From positions 124,001 to 188,000 of the forward strand of contig JNEU01001169.1 of assembly GCA_000697475.1 (NCBI GenBank): a stretch of DNA of 64,000 nucleotides, given 5' to 3'. The stretch is from Lichtheimia corymbifera B2541. Taxonomy: Eukaryota > Mucoromycota > Mucoromycetes > Mucorales > Lichtheimiaceae. The notes below the pieces were generated by a model. It saw only the letters and a program-made list of their open reading frames with translations. It made no database searches and was not told the origin of the DNA. A program made the translations under genes and the position numbers. Positions 37,644 to 57,455 of this stretch are shown piece by piece; position 1 is the stretch's first letter, and every line of letters starts with the position of its first letter.

Positions 37644-40600
37644 ATGATTGATACACGGCAGCGTTTCAACCGCCTTTTTCGTCGAAAGAATGGTGAACAA
37701 CAAAAGCAATCAACAGGCGAATTGCAAAGGACAGAATCGACGTCCTCGTACATGCAGAGGCGGCGACACATTTATGTCAATATGGAGTTACCGTCATTCG
37801 AGTACGACGAGGAGGGAAATCGCATAAGCAGCCAATATGTCAGCAACCGCATTCGCACAGCCAAATACACTCCTTTGACTTTTATTCCCAAAAACCTCTT
37901 TGAGCAGTTTCGTAATGTGGCCAACTTGTACTTTTTGTTGCTGGTGGTGCTGCAATGCATTCCCATCTTTGGTGTCACAGAGCCAGCCGTATCAGCACTA
38001 CCACTCATGGCGATCTTGTTGATCACGGCCATCAAGGATGCGATCGAGGATTACCGACGTAGCCAAAGCGACCGCCGAGTCAACAATGCAAAGACCTTAA
38101 AGCTGGCCAACTGGACCAATGTCAATGTGGAAGATACCACTGGAAGTCGATGGCACGGGTTGCATATCTTTCTCGGCTTCTTTTGCATGTTGGCAGGTGT
38201 TGAAAACCGTTATGCGCATACGTATCGATTATCCATCACGCGTAAAAAGCCTGTGCAGCAAGCAGCATTGGATACTGCCAGCACTCGATTATCAAGAACC
38301 AGTAGTAGTATACGACGACCGGCATCCACGAATCATAGCGACCAACCCTCATCGTCATCACCACAACAACAACAACAGCGCCATGGAGACCAACAACATC
38401 TTCAGCAACCGGAATCATCATCATCACCTCGACCAGGATCCAGGTTACTAAGCACAGTGCGACAACGATCGGATACACTACGATCAGAACTCAGCAGCAT
38501 GTTCAAACCTCCTACAATCAAACGCAAATCCCGCCAACCTTATCGACCCGGTTCCATTCCTCACTCTGTATTATATCGTACACCTACCACTGAAACAGGT
38601 GTGGAGGATGCTGCTGCTGGTGTACCACCACGACGTAGTGCAAGTATGAGACGGAGACCTTCAAGTGTCCATCCTGGAGGAGAAGAAGAAGAAAAATGCG
38701 CAGATTTGGCACCAGGGGATCCACCGGCACGCAAATGCAAAGTGTTTTGGCAAGAGGTGGAGTGGCAAGATTTATCCGCTGGCGATTATGTCATGTTGCG
38801 CAACAATGATGATGTCCCTGCCGATATCGTCGTCTTGTCGACTTCAGAAACGGACAACATGTGTTTTATTGAAACTCAAAATCTCGATGGCGAGACCAAT
38901 CTCAAGACGCGTCAGGGCTTGACAGCCACAGCCGATTTACGTACCGTACATGATTGTGAACGAGCACGCTTTTACATTGAAAGTGAACCTCCTCATGCCA
39001 ATTTGTATCAGTACAATGCTGCCTTGCGATGGGATATTGATCAACCAGAGGACAACCAAACCACCGTCTCGCATCAGAAAACAGAAGCCGTCACCTACAG
39101 CAATATTCTTTTACGTGGTTCTGTGCTTCGTAACACGCAATGGCTCATTGGCATCGTCGTCTTTACAGGCGTGGAAACAAAGATCATGCTCAATTCAGGT
39201 GCTACGCCGTCCAAACGTAGTAAAATCCAAAAAGAAACCAATCCTCATGTAAGTAGAAGTAATAATAGTCAATGCCATGTCTAACATATAGTATTTATAG
39301 GTCATTGCCAACTTTGTTATTCTTGCCATCATTTGTATCGTGAGCTCAGTCCTTGACAGCGTTTATTTTGGGACCAGTGGATCGATGCCCTTCTTTGATT
39401 TCGAGATACGTGGTAACAATGCAAGCTATGATGGTTTCCTGACATTCTGGTAAGTCAATCAGAATCCCTGCATTATCATGCATGTTCGGGCTCCTAACCT
39501 TATCCTATAAAAGGGTAACCTTGATCCTGTACCAAAACATTGTGCCGATCTCCTTGTATATTTCGGTTGAAATTGTAAAGACGTTTGCGGTATGTTTATA
39601 TATGTCATGTGTGTGGCATTCATGATGACTGACAGACATGGATAGGCATACTTTATTTATGCGGACATTGACATGTACTATGAAAAGACGGATACCCCTT
39701 GTATTGCCAAGACATGGAACATTTCTGATGATCTGGGACAAATCGAGTACATTTTCTCCGACAAGACGGGCACCTTGACGCAGAACGTGATGGAGTTTCG
39801 TAAATGTACGATTGATGGCGTATCGTATGGCTTGAGTTCCACCGAGACCGATTTGATGCGAGAACATCTGGAGGATGAAAAGATGGATTTATCGGATGCG
39901 GAGAATGCTGAAGAGAATCGAATGTCGGCTGTCATGAAGGAGATGTATAAGAAACAACAGCTCTTGTTTGAAAACAAGCACGTGGGCCCCAAACCCACCT
40001 TTGGTGACCCCAAGTTTTTCGAAGACCTTAGCAAACAAGATACGCCTCATTCTGTCGCTATGATCCATTTCATGTCAGCCTTGGCATTGTGTCACACCGT
40101 CATTGCGGAATGGCCAAGCGAGGAGAATCCCGATTTGATTGACTATCGCGCCACTTCACCTGATGAAGCTGCCCTGGTGGCAACGGCACGTGATCTTGGT
40201 TTCAGCTATATTGGTCGTGATGCAAACACATTGTCCGTTGAAATTATGGGTGAAGTCAAAAACTTTGAACTGCTGGATACACTCGAATTCAATTCGTCAC
40301 GCAAACGTATGAGTGTGATTCTCAAGCCCCAGGACAGTGATCGTATCATCTTGTTATGCAAAGGTGCCGACTCGGTCATTTATGAACGTCTCTGCGAAGA
40401 TTTTGGTGACCAAGCCGAACTCGAAAAGTCGCAAAAGCATCTTCAGACTACCACCATGGATCATCTCGAAGCCTATGCTAATGAAGGTAGGGTTGGATTA
40501 AAGGAACGTGCGCAACATGGGGTCTTATACATTATCTGTAGGTTTACGTACATTGTGTCTTGCGTACCGGTTCATCTCTCAAGAAGAATACAAGATGTGG

Positions 40601-42177
40601 AATCGAAGGTACCAAGAAGCTTGTGCTAGCTTGTACAACCGTGAACAAAAGGTGGATGAAGTGTGCGAAGAAATCGAAGTCAACATGTTGTTGATGGGCG
40701 GTACGGCTATTGAGGATCGATTGCAGGATGGCGTTCCCGAGACGATTGCTGAGCTTGCGCAATCTGGCATCCGTTTGTGGGTGTTGACAGGTGACAAGAC
40801 CGAGACAGCTATCAACATTGCCTATTCGTGTAACCTGATCACCAACGACATGCAAATGCTGATTTTGAAAGCCGACAATCGAGCCGACACAGGACAGCAG
40901 ATCAAAGACGCTTTGGCAGCAGCCTATGATCCCAAGGCGAACCAGAAACTTGCTTTGGTTATTGATGGTACAACCTTGAAATATGCTCTGGAGGATGACC
41001 ATCGCGACATGTTGCTACGTCTAGGCATGAAATGCAATAGCGTCGTATGTTGTCGTGTCAGTCCCAAGCAAAAGGCTCAGGTGGTGACTCTGGTCAAACG
41101 AGGTCTCAAAGTAATGACACTTGCTATCGGTGATGGTGCCAATGATGTCAGCATGATTCAAGAAGCCAATGTGGGTATTGGTATCTCTGGTGTGGAAGGT
41201 CGTCAAGCTGTGATGGCTTCTGATTATGCCATTGCCCAATTCCGATTCCTACGCAAATTGTTGCTGGTACACGGTCGCTGGTCCTATTTACGCACAGCTG
41301 AAATGATCATGGGCTTCTTTTACAAGAACATTGTATGGACATTTGTGTTGTTTTGGTTCCAGATATTCTGCCAGTAAGTTTTCTTTTTATTTGATGCCCA
41401 AAGAGATTGCATGCTCATTTATTATTTGAAAATCATAGGTTTACAGGCTCAATGATCTTTGATTATTCGCTGGTGACATTGTACAACCTGATCTTCACCT
41501 CGCTGCCGATCATCTTTTTGGGTATTTGGGATCAAGACCTCTCTGCAAAGATATCGCTGTGTTACCCAGAATTGTATCGAATGGGTCTGCGCAATGACAA
41601 GTTCAAGGTGTGGCGTTTCTGGGCAACGATCTTTGATTCGATTTTCCAATCCGCAGTGTGTTTCTTTTTCCCTTACATGCTGCTGATTGCAGGTGCACCC
41701 GATAAGGCAGGCTATATTTCGAATGGTGTTTATGAGACAGGCACTGTAATGTCAAGTATTGCAGTGATTGTGGCCAACCTGTTTGTTGGCTTGTCCTTGT
41801 ATCAGTTCACGTGGATCCAAATTGGCATTATTGCTTTATCCATCCTGGTGTACTATGCATTTGTTGGCATCTATGCCCAGTTCAATACTTTTATCTTTGC
41901 TGGCCACGATCGTCTATTTGCTGTTGGATACTATTGGCTTATCCTTATCCTTACGGTCTTTGCCAGCTTTTTGCCACGCGTCACTGCTCTGTACTATTTG
42001 CATGTGTATCACCCTTACGACAATGACATTGTACGTGAAGTCGAACTTGTTCTAAAGAACGGCAGATATGAACGACGCGGATCTCTAAGTGCTGGAAGAG
42101 AAACTGGATTACATCACAACCATGTCAAGCAAGAACAACAGCAACAACAACAACCCAATAGCAGCAACAACACATGA
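37644..42177 (+). CDS. P4-type phospholipid flippase, DNF1/DNF2-like
   Basis: Start chosen at MIDTRQRFNRLFRRKNG (37644), since the upstream in-frame start at 37590 is GTG. About six exons, roughly 1,400 residues. Motifs: RTAKYTPLTFIPKNLFEQF and NVANLYFLLLVVLQ (TM1), actuator loop NLDGETNLKTR, phosphorylation site FSDKTGTLTQN (near 39760), LTGDKTETAINIAYS, hinge GDGANDVSMIQEANVGIGI, then SDYAIAQFRFLRKLLLVHGRWSY and FFYKN before the C-terminal membrane segments. The HGRWSY/FFYKN block and FTSLPIIFLGIWDQD are typical of Dnf1/Dnf2, which flip phosphatidylcholine/ethanolamine at the plasma membrane and endosomes. A disordered insert of about 150 residues (Ser, polyQ) lies between TM2 and the actuator domain. 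A possible 51-nt cryptic intron lies at 38146-38196. Confidence 0.93.
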
Positions 42178-42519
42178 TCTCTTTAAACCGCTTTTTTTTT
42201 ATACTATCTTACCATCATCCTTATTCCTCCCCCACTCTCTCCTTCCCTCATGTAATTGTATCTCGTGTATCTTTTTCCCTCGTATTCACAACACCAAGTA
42301 GTATTAATAACTTGTTCTTTGCGTTCAACTGTACGTACTACTCGCTCAATGTACAATATAATGACTTTTTTTTTGCCATCTATTACTACTTAATTTCCCG
42401 TTTTGGAATCCGGAGCTGCATTACAACATCTCTCTTTCGAATTCGCCTTTGTTCTTTGAGCCTATCTCCTACAACTGTGTTGAAAAGCAACGCGTCCATA
42501 AAACTCGTCATTGGTGTGC
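42178..42519. other. Intergenic region
   Basis: 342 bp of T/CT-rich DNA: flippase 3' UTR and F-box 2 promoter. Nothing else seen. Confidence 0.6.
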
Positions 42520-44152
42520 ATGAAGGCGATCGATCCTGCCAATGTGCTGCCTTGCGAAATCCTTGCAGCCATCTTTATTCAGTTGACACAGCGTGAATGC
42601 CTTGAGTGCATGGCCGTTTCTCGACATTGGTATTCCACCCTACCATCATGTGTCCATGCTGTCTTCTCTTCCATTGTGCTACGAGGGAGACATGACTACA
42701 CACACAACAAGACGTTTCAGCAATGCCTTGGATCTCACGTGCGAAAGGTGACCATTGAATCATGCAGCAACTCGGATATCCTCTTTGCTATCACAACCAT
42801 GCTGGAGGCATATGGCTGTCGACAGCTTGAATCACTCGGTATGTCTACTACCCTTAATCGTATATGTATATGTATATGATAATAATAACATGGCATGTTC
42901 CTTAGAACTCGTGAGGTGCAAAGTAGATGCAAGGATCTTGTTTTTTATTCAATCGATTTCTACTCACTTGCAGCATTTGATGTTGACCGGTTGCCAGCTT
43001 TGGTGCGATTCTTTTACATTCGTACGACACATGATCTCAACATGTCCAACAAGCTTAATCTCTCTCTCAGTGGATCGATGCATCTATGGACCTGTACACA
43101 GTATACAAAGGCCTATCACCAACAGTGTCATAGAAACATTACATCTCAGCGACGTGTACAGTTTACCTGAATTCTTTGCTATTCTTGATCATTGTCCAAA
43201 CGTGACCCAACTAAGCGTTGACACCACGCATCATTTCCATCCAGTCATATTGCCTTATTGTTCACGATTGACCCATTTTCGATGGTGTATGGGAGCGCGG
43301 CCATGGAGTTGTTACTCTTCTTCTTCAACTCAAGATGATGATGCGGCATTGTATGGATTGGATGTTGAAGCGAAGGATCTTGAATTATTCATGCAGCGAT
43401 CATTTCAGCATTTACGTTTCCTGGGTCTTCACAGCGTACGCTATCTTGGACAACGTGCCATGTTACTACGGATATTGGAGCAAGCACAACCAACCCTGAA
43501 CCATGCCTATCTTGGTCTTAATCCATCGACTGCGGAGGGTGGTGTTCTTGAGGCGCTGCGTCGTTTGCATTCCCTACAATCATTGCACATGACATTGGAG
43601 TTGAATGAACCATGGCACGATCGTATCTTGCCCTTGCTGCATGGTATCCAGGATATTGCTCATGCTGCTTCGCACACGATGGAGACCATTGCATTGGATC
43701 TCCCGTTTCCTATCCTCAAGGATCTAGACGACAAGGCAGATGTACTTGTATCCATGGGCTTGATTCCTTTCCTGAAAAAAGTGCGTATCGATGTATCCAA
43801 TGTGCAAGAGCCAAGTCTACTCGCATTCCTTTTACGCGCCAACGAGTTGCGTGATTTGACAATCGAATCAGTCAAGCCAATCTTTTCATATCGCTTATTA
43901 TCAGCCATTGCTACCGTCATGCCTCATTTACGTCATCTGAAAATAGCGTATTGTCCACAAATTGAAGCAGCTGGGATTCGACAGTTAGCAGATCATCACA
44001 ACAACAACAACAAACAACAAGGCTTATCATTGACATTTGTATGCTGCCAATTTGACGATAACGGGGCATGTGTCCAATACGCCAAGGAGAGACTGGGGAA
44101 AGCAAACGTGGTTTACAAGCTGGATGAAGATGATGATTACGTAGGACCCTGA
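42520..44152 (+). CDS. F-box/LRR protein, paralogue 2
   Basis: Two exons with the family phase-1 intron (42839-42905). Start MKAIDPANVLPCEILAAIFIQL leads straight into the F-box (LPCEILAAIFIQLTQRECLECMAVSRHWYSTLPS). Then an ELESC-type helix (GSHVRKVTIESCSNSDIL) and degenerate LRRs (LQHLMLTGCQLW, ETLHLSDVYSL, NVTQLSVDT, LRFLGLHSVRYL, LRDLTIESVKPI, MPHLRHLKIAY). Ends DEDDDYVGP. It is likely a substrate adaptor of an SCF E3 ligase. Same exon structure and domain order as the genes at 15.5, 58.3 and 60.1 kb, but overall residue identity looks low. An ATG three codons into the preceding frame confirms 42520 as first Met. Confidence 0.85.
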
Positions 44153-44581
44153 TCCATAGTTAAATTACAATAAATAAGTGAGTCTTTGAACACCCCTCTA
44201 TGTATGTCTTGATCAATGGTACACTTAAAGGCAGCAACACCAAAAAGAGGATTTTTGTTCATGCCGACAACAATGACGTCGTGGCACAATTTCTGCAACA
44301 CAACGCACAGACCTTGTAATATGCACGCTTGGACCTTCAAGTACTCGTGCAACCTCACCCTGTTCTCGCTGTGCATGTCATTTGATTACATAGCTGATGA
44401 TGAATCCTCCTCGATTTGGGACAATTGAATGTTCATTTCAGGATTACATCGTGCCATCATTATACGTGTCGAAACTCTTTTTATTTACATTTTACATGAG
44501 AGGAAGAGGGGAAAAAAGGGTTTAAGCAATAAGCGGATTTTTTTTGTCACGTAAATCATATTTGAAAGATTGCAACTGTTT
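44153..44581. other. Intergenic region with an unassigned minus-strand ORF
   Basis: 429 bp between the convergent F-box 2 and helicase genes. A minus-strand ATG ORF of 79 codons (44137-44376; peptide includes GMNKNPLFGVAAFKC) overlaps the F-box 2 stop. It has no recognised domain and could be a relic; not called as a gene. Confidence 0.35.
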
Positions 44582-51830
<7,249 letters not shown>

Positions 51831-52191
51831 GACTGACTCTTTTTCTCGAATTCGAAAGGAGAAGGAAGAAAAAGTGAGAAACAAGGAAAAGAGTATGGTT
51901 TGATTGATTGACACGAACCACACTGAATTTTTGATTGGCAACAGTGACTTATCCTCCCACACTTGCTGTGCAGCGTCGTACTGATTTGACAGGTTCGACA
52001 TGCCCTGCTGCTACCATCACCACTTCTACTACTTTTCTTTCGCAAAGCATTGGCATTTATTATTATTAGAATGCACTTGTTTTCTATACAATGAAATCTA
52101 TTGAAAGTTGATGCAGGGATTAAGATAAAAAGGAGCATTACACGCGTTGAAAATGGAGGAAGAGGATAGTGGGAGGTTCATTATTTGACTA
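51831..52191. other. Intergenic region (helicase promoter)
   Basis: 361 bp between the helicase start and the stop of the acidic-protein gene, both minus. It holds the helicase promoter and the upstream gene's 3' UTR. Nothing else seen. Confidence 0.6.
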
Positions 52192-52683
52192 CTACGAGCT
52201 GGAAACGGGATTTTCTGCAATGACACCCATATCATGAGCACGACGCTTGAGATAAGTGTACATCTTGTATTGAAGGTCATTGAGCGGAGAATCTTGTTGA
52301 TCATTCGACAAACCAGAACACGACAAGTCTGACAAGTAGGATTGCACACCAACAACCAAATGAAGTAGGGCATCTTGTCGATAATCATAGGTAGTTTGTT
52401 CTCCTTGATGATGTTGCTCCTCTCGTTGTCCCTCAAGGTCATACATATCTTCGTCATCATCGCCTCCTCCATTATTGAGTATTTGGTCGTAGAATGCATA
52501 TGGATCATGATCATCTTCATAGTAATAGTTGTCATCCATCCATTGTAAGGCTGCTGTAGTATTATCCTTGGCAACACTGTGATCCGTAAAATAGATACCG
52601 CCGCTATGGTCCTCCTCATTCAAATACTGCTGTTGATCATTCTCGTAATAGGTTGTTGCTGTGGTTTCTTTCAAGGAGGACAT
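52192..52683 (-). CDS. Small acidic protein of unknown function
   Basis: One exon, 163 residues from MSSLKETTATTYYENDQQQYL (ATG at 52683; the upstream in-frame codon is TTG). It is rich in Asp, Glu, Gln and Tyr in the first 110 residues (DDNYYYEDDHDPYAFYDQ, GGGDDDEDMYDLEGQREEQ). A short helical C-terminal part follows (DALLHLVVGVQSYLSDLSC, LNDLQYKMYTYLKRRAHDMGV) ending NPVSSS. No domain was recognised and no signal peptide is seen. It lies upstream of the helicase gene in the same direction, 361 bp away, but nothing shows that they work together. The open frame with a conserved-looking amphipathic tail makes a real gene likely. Confidence 0.6.
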   Translation of the reverse strand: MSSLKETTATTYYENDQQQYLNEEDHSGGIYFTDHSVAKDNTTAALQWMDDNYYYEDDHDPYAFYDQILNNGGGDDDEDMYDLEGQREEQHHQGEQTTYDYRQDALLHLVVGVQSYLSDLSCSGLSNDQQDSPLNDLQYKMYTYLKRRAHDMGVIAENPVSSS

Positions 52684-53629
52684 CAAAAGTAAAAAGAGAT
52701 TAAAATGCAGGTGGTTAAAGAATCAAGAAATGGCAACCTTTTAAAATGGATGATGATGATGATGGCATGTTGTGTGACACCAGCACATCATCCATCACGT
52801 TGCAGCATAAAGACGTTATCCGATTTGTTCCTTCTCCACATCATCCCTCGTGCTGATTGCTCCGACTCAGCAAAGTGATCCTTTTACCACTTTGGCACGG
52901 GTTGCCCTGCTTTTGCTTCATGGAGGAGGAGTAGTGGTCATTTTAGCACTCCTCAATGGTATAGTAGTAGATAGGATCATGATGCCTTACAAACCTAGCA
53001 GTAGTGGTAGGATGATCATACTGCAGCAGTAGCAGTAGCAGTGACGGATGCTATATCACGTCCGACTGTGCATCCAAAATATGAAAGGGGTGCATGATGA
53101 GCGGTGTTCTTGTAGTGATATAAGGTCATAATAGGTTTTTGCATTACAGTTGGTGATAAAGAAATCACTTATAGCACCACGTTTCAGGGTGCTTAGTGAA
53201 ATGAACAATGAATGTAAATCAAATGAGTGGAGTAACTCCTTCTTTTGGCTCATTCATATCAGCAATTAATTCGAGATATGCTTAGAATTGAGTATAAGGG
53301 TACAGGAAGTAAAGAATGGATCTCTAACCACATGGCCTCCACTGCAGAAATGCATATGTGTTCCTATTTTCTACCACTAACAATGCCCAAATCATCCATC
53401 ATCCAGCACTTGATCGTTATAAGGTATGTATTAATAATGAAACGTCTCATTGTATTCAAGTATAATGCTACACTATGTCTATGTCAAAAGACGTGGATGG
53501 TGTACTAAATCAGGAAACAAGCTCATGATACGAGGAGGGTTGCATGTCGTGGCAGTCACTTGGTTTGCTACTACTCGCGTCGATCCCAGCAAAAGCAAGC
53601 TTTCCCACCTTTTTCACATAACATATATC
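52684..53629. other. Divergent promoter region
   Basis: 946 bp between the acidic protein gene and PDCD5. GAT and AGT simple repeats occur near 52748 and 52990-53035. The short ORFs are unrecognised; no gene called. Confidence 0.5.
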
Positions 53630-54404
53630 ATGGAAGACGACGAGCTCCAAGCTATCCGCGCTAGACGTATGGCCGAGTTACAAGCCCAAAGTGGTAAATC
53701 TTCGGTAAGTAGCCAACATGGTCTCATGAGGTGTGTGTGCGTCTATATTCATTGTGTTTGTAGGGTGCCGGCTCTGGTTTTGCAGGATCGCCTGGCATGG
53801 GCGGTAGCGGTGGCAATGGTTCCCAGGACGACCAAGCCAAAAAAGAGTAAGTTGATAGTTGAATCAGGCAGCAGAGCTCCTCTGTGAATGCTGAGACTCA
53901 CACACTCTCATCGCTTGTAGGCAAATGGAAGAAATGCGTCGCACTATGGTATGGGATGACGAGTAGGTAGTGGGATAAACAAAAAGAGACTGACCCTTTT
54001 TTTTCCTTGATCAAAGCTTTATCAAATCTTGGACAACAGTGCCCGTGAAAGATGTGAGTGATGATGAAGGATGCATTATATGGAAGAAAAAGACTGACAA
54101 ATGACATGCTCAGTGGCGCGTATTCATATGGTCAAGGCTGACAAGGCTCGTGCTGTGGAGGATTTGTTGCTTCGACTAGCTCAATCAAACCAATTGCGTA
54201 ACAAGGTCTCTGAACAGCAATTGATCGATCTTCTTGGCCAAATCAATCAACAGGAACCAAGTGCATCACAAACACGCATTGTGGTACGTTGCAATATGAC
54301 AACCCCAAAACTCTTTTTTGTCAATTGAATGCTAAAATGTGGGGCGTTTCTAGTACAATCGTCGTCGCTTTGATGATGATTCTGACGATGAATACGATCT
54401 CTAA
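53630..54404 (+). CDS. PDCD5 family DNA-binding protein (TFAR19)
   Basis: Six exons encode about 138 residues. Start MEDDELQAIRARRMAELQAQSG; next a Gly-rich exon (GAGSGFAGSPGMGGSGGNG); then two micro-exons (53921-53948, 28 nt, QMEEMRRTM; 54017-54053, 37 nt, LYQILDNSARER). The helix bundle follows (LARIHMVKADKARAVEDLLLRLAQ, NKVSEQQLIDLLGQINQQ), and the end is YNRRRFDDDSDDEYDL. The RRxAELQ start, QILDxSARERLxRIxxVKxxKA core and acidic end are diagnostic of PDCD5. The animal protein is linked to apoptosis and to chaperonin-related binding; in fungi its role is less defined. Confidence 0.95.
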
Positions 54405-56078
54405 TGGCGACCCAACCGAGAAGAGAGAGAGAGATATTTAAATCACACACAACACAACACACACATTCACATTCACACCCAAACAACAAAGCATCAACAT
54501 GGCTTTCATATCCCACACGTCGATTTCACATCACTCTTGTCCCACGTTGTTCTCGGATCACTTTTTGACGTCAGGCTTTTGATGGGCTTTTTTATTATCC
54601 GAACATGTATCACAAACATTGGAAAAAGGAAACATGGAGGGAAAAGGAAAGAGAGTGTACGTCGCTTGGGACGTTGGTTGGTTGGTTGGATAAACATGTT
54701 GGTCGGTCGGTGTTGGTGTGCTGTGCATTGACCAGAGAGCGGGATTGCAACAACGTCGATATGCTTTTGCATTTGTCAGGTACAACACGTTGCTGAGATG
54801 AACAAGCAAAAGATATGAGCGTGTGCTTTTCACAGAGAGCGGAATAATAGGGTTAAGATTACTCAACATGTGCAAGTGTGTGTGTTTGTGTGGTATCTAG
54901 TAGTAGTAGAGCCGTATTCATGGGCACCATCAAATATTACAAGACATCACCTTCATTGCCTTTTTTTGACACTACCTTTGCGTCTAAAATAAAATAGTTT
55001 TCAACATGTATGATATAATGTGGGCATGTGGTTAAAAAGTCACCCAGCCTCTGGGGAACCACATTGAGGTCGTACATTAACGTGCTCCGACCTACGCTTT
55101 TTTTCACAAGATTGCAAAACTTTCAAGCATCTATCACTTTCAACACGTGCAAATAGATAAATTGGTTGATGTTATTATGGGGCAACTAAGAAGGCTTTAG
55201 AGTCATTTATCAAAGAAAAGGATGAATCATGATAAGAGGAGAGGGGGTTGATCAGCTGAACACTGGATTGATAGGCAACTACTATACCGAGTTGCTGTCG
55301 ACTGACCTTATTCGACAGGGTCCTTTTGGCAGTTGACGAGTTGGTGGAGGAGGAGAAAAAAAACAGCTTAACTGTAATTCGTACAACAATACTTTGCTCA
55401 ACATAGCAAAGGTTTTCAGCGGAATTGTATACAATGGTGTATGTATGCGGCGGCATTTGAGATTTTTATTTTGTTTATGTATTCTCTCATCTTGGCCAAC
55501 TTGATAAAGATTTATTATGCTGCTTTGATAAAAGCGACGCACACACGTGTATAGCTGATCCCGTGTACAATGTCAACCATACGGCGTGACCGATGGTTTG
55601 GACAGGTTTTTCTGTGTGGGATCAGGGTAACTCGGATCTGTTGCCGGGCTGTGCGCGCTGGCCACATTGTACTCCAAGGATTGGGATATACGTATAACTC
55701 AACCTGACGAAAAAGTCACGCATGATGAAATGGCCGATCTTTTATTAACCACTTGTGGAGTTGACCCCCTGTGTTTGTTTGTTATGTATATGTACATATA
55801 TTCCTGTAAGCATCCCGAATCGTTTGGTTGTGCGTGTGTGTGTGTGTTAGGATTGCATGATAACAAGGTACAAGTCCGCCGCTATCGACTTTTGGATGGA
55901 TCCACAGCGGCACATGGGCTGGTTGGGGTCCAAAAACAGCGCACCCAAATTGATGTGGTTATTGAGGATCACATGCCAAAAATTCATAAAAACTCATCAA
56001 CGCTTTGACTCAGACGAGGTTTTCCTTTTCCTTTCTCATTCTCTCTTTATCGTTTTCCATCCTCCACCCCTTGCCATC
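54405..56078. other. Long intergenic region with a candidate structured RNA
   Basis: 1.7 kb between two plus-strand genes. PDCD5 3' UTR with CA repeats at the left, the MIT gene promoter at the right, and a possible small RNA at 55022-55104 listed separately. No other gene seen. Confidence 0.5.
55022..55104 (+). ncRNA. Candidate small structured RNA ending in a T7 run
   Basis: Three nested or tandem helices are visible: ATGTGGTT (55026-55033) pairs with AACCACAT (55057-55064), enclosing CCCAG/CTGGG (55043-55047 with 55051-55055). Then AGGTCG (55067-55072) pairs with CGACCT (55088-55093), followed four bases later by seven T (55098-55104), a Pol III-type stop. No clear A/B box or match to tRNA, 5S, U6 or SRP RNA was recognised. 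This could also be a chance fold; transcription is unproven. Confidence 0.35.
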
Positions 56079-57455
56079 ATGATATTCTCCAGATCAAGCA
56101 ATAACAAACGAAAATCTCACACACCGTCATCAACATCTACCCCATTGTTGTCGCGTCTTAATGTATCTACACCCGCCGTTTATTATACCAATCAAAACAA
56201 CAGCAGTGCCAGCAATCTATCTCCACGTGCCACTGACATGAATACATCTGCACCCTATGGTGGTGGTGGTAGTCCTATTCCTACACCCAGCACATCATGG
56301 ACATCCGAGATGAGCGTATTAGCCGATAAGATTCGAGATGACACTGCGCATACTGTTGACAGTCTTGATCGTCGCAGCATCTCACAAGGCATGAAACTGG
56401 TGGCCATTGCAGCTGACGAATACGAGGATGGCAATAATACGGTGGCACTCGACATTTATCTCTCTGGCATTGATAAAATCCTGATGGCTCTTCCAAGTAG
56501 GTTGGCACTAGTAGCATTTCCCCCCAAAAAAGCAAGCCGCCCCATCCATAATCTCATGCATTATTTGTTTCTCTCTCTGCCCCATAGATAAGACGGATCC
56601 AAAGACCAAAGTGGCATTACGAGAAAAGTTGACCAGGTGAGTGACATATATAAAAGTGAGGAGGAGGCATGCAAGCATTGACCACTCTTTTTATAGTGTG
56701 GAAGAACGTGTTGGTATTTTGCACATTGCGAGTCAACACCGACAAAAACGTTATCAAGAAGAATGGGATGATCCAGAAGTAAAGCGGTCGTTGTTAGAAT
56801 CCATTGGTTTATCTCGAATCACTACCACGATTAGTACCATTACTACGATTGCTTCGAATCGTGCTTATCCTCCAGCATCCAACACCCCCTCGTCTGTCAT
56901 GCAACATCAAGCGAGTGCGGTTGCCGTTTCCTCCTCACCATCATCTTCTTCTTCAAGATATGACCCTGTGGATCGTTTCAAGCAATTTGGTCAGACCATT
57001 ATCAATGCTACCGTGACCCTTGCTATTTTGATCAAGCAATCGCCTCTACCAGGTACCCCAAATCCTGTTTTTGTTTACATTGCCTGCTGACCAACCGGAT
57101 TCTTTATATAGATGTGGTCTACTTTTTGTTTGGATACCTATGTCAGATGCTGATCTGGGTTGACCACCAATATCATATCACGCAAAAGGCACAAGACTTG
57201 GGTGTTGAATGTGTAAAGTGGATGCTCAAGATGGATGAACAATATCGACTGCACGAATTTGCTTCCGAAGCCATGTACATGTTGATTGCTGCAGGACTTA
57301 AAGCTGCCGTTGCATACAAGGAAGCCCCTGCTTTCCGACAAAACACGTCCCATATTCATGAAATCACTGATGATGATCAAGATGAACATTACAGCCATGA
57401 AGCAATTGAACCTTGTCCTCCACCTAAACGTCCATCTCGGTGGGTCATTTGGTAA
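56079..57455 (+). CDS. MIT-domain protein
   Basis: Four exons encode about 390 residues. The N-terminal 80 residues are Ser/Thr/Asn-rich and disordered. A MIT-like helical hairpin follows: SQGMKLVAIAADEYEDGNNTVALDIYLSGIDKILMALP, continuing into exon 2 (NKTDPKTKVALREKL) and exon 3 (SVEERVGILH). The conserved Gly-xxxAxxAxxxDxxx-x-A-LxxYxxGI pattern fits MIT domains, which bind ESCRT-III tails. A linker and a second helical region follow (DVVYFLFGYLCQMLIWVDHQY, FASEAMYMLIAAGLKAAVAYKEA), with hydrophobic helices that may be membrane-associated. Ends RPSRWVIW. Probably endosomal sorting or trafficking, but the exact family is not recognised. Confidence 0.75.
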
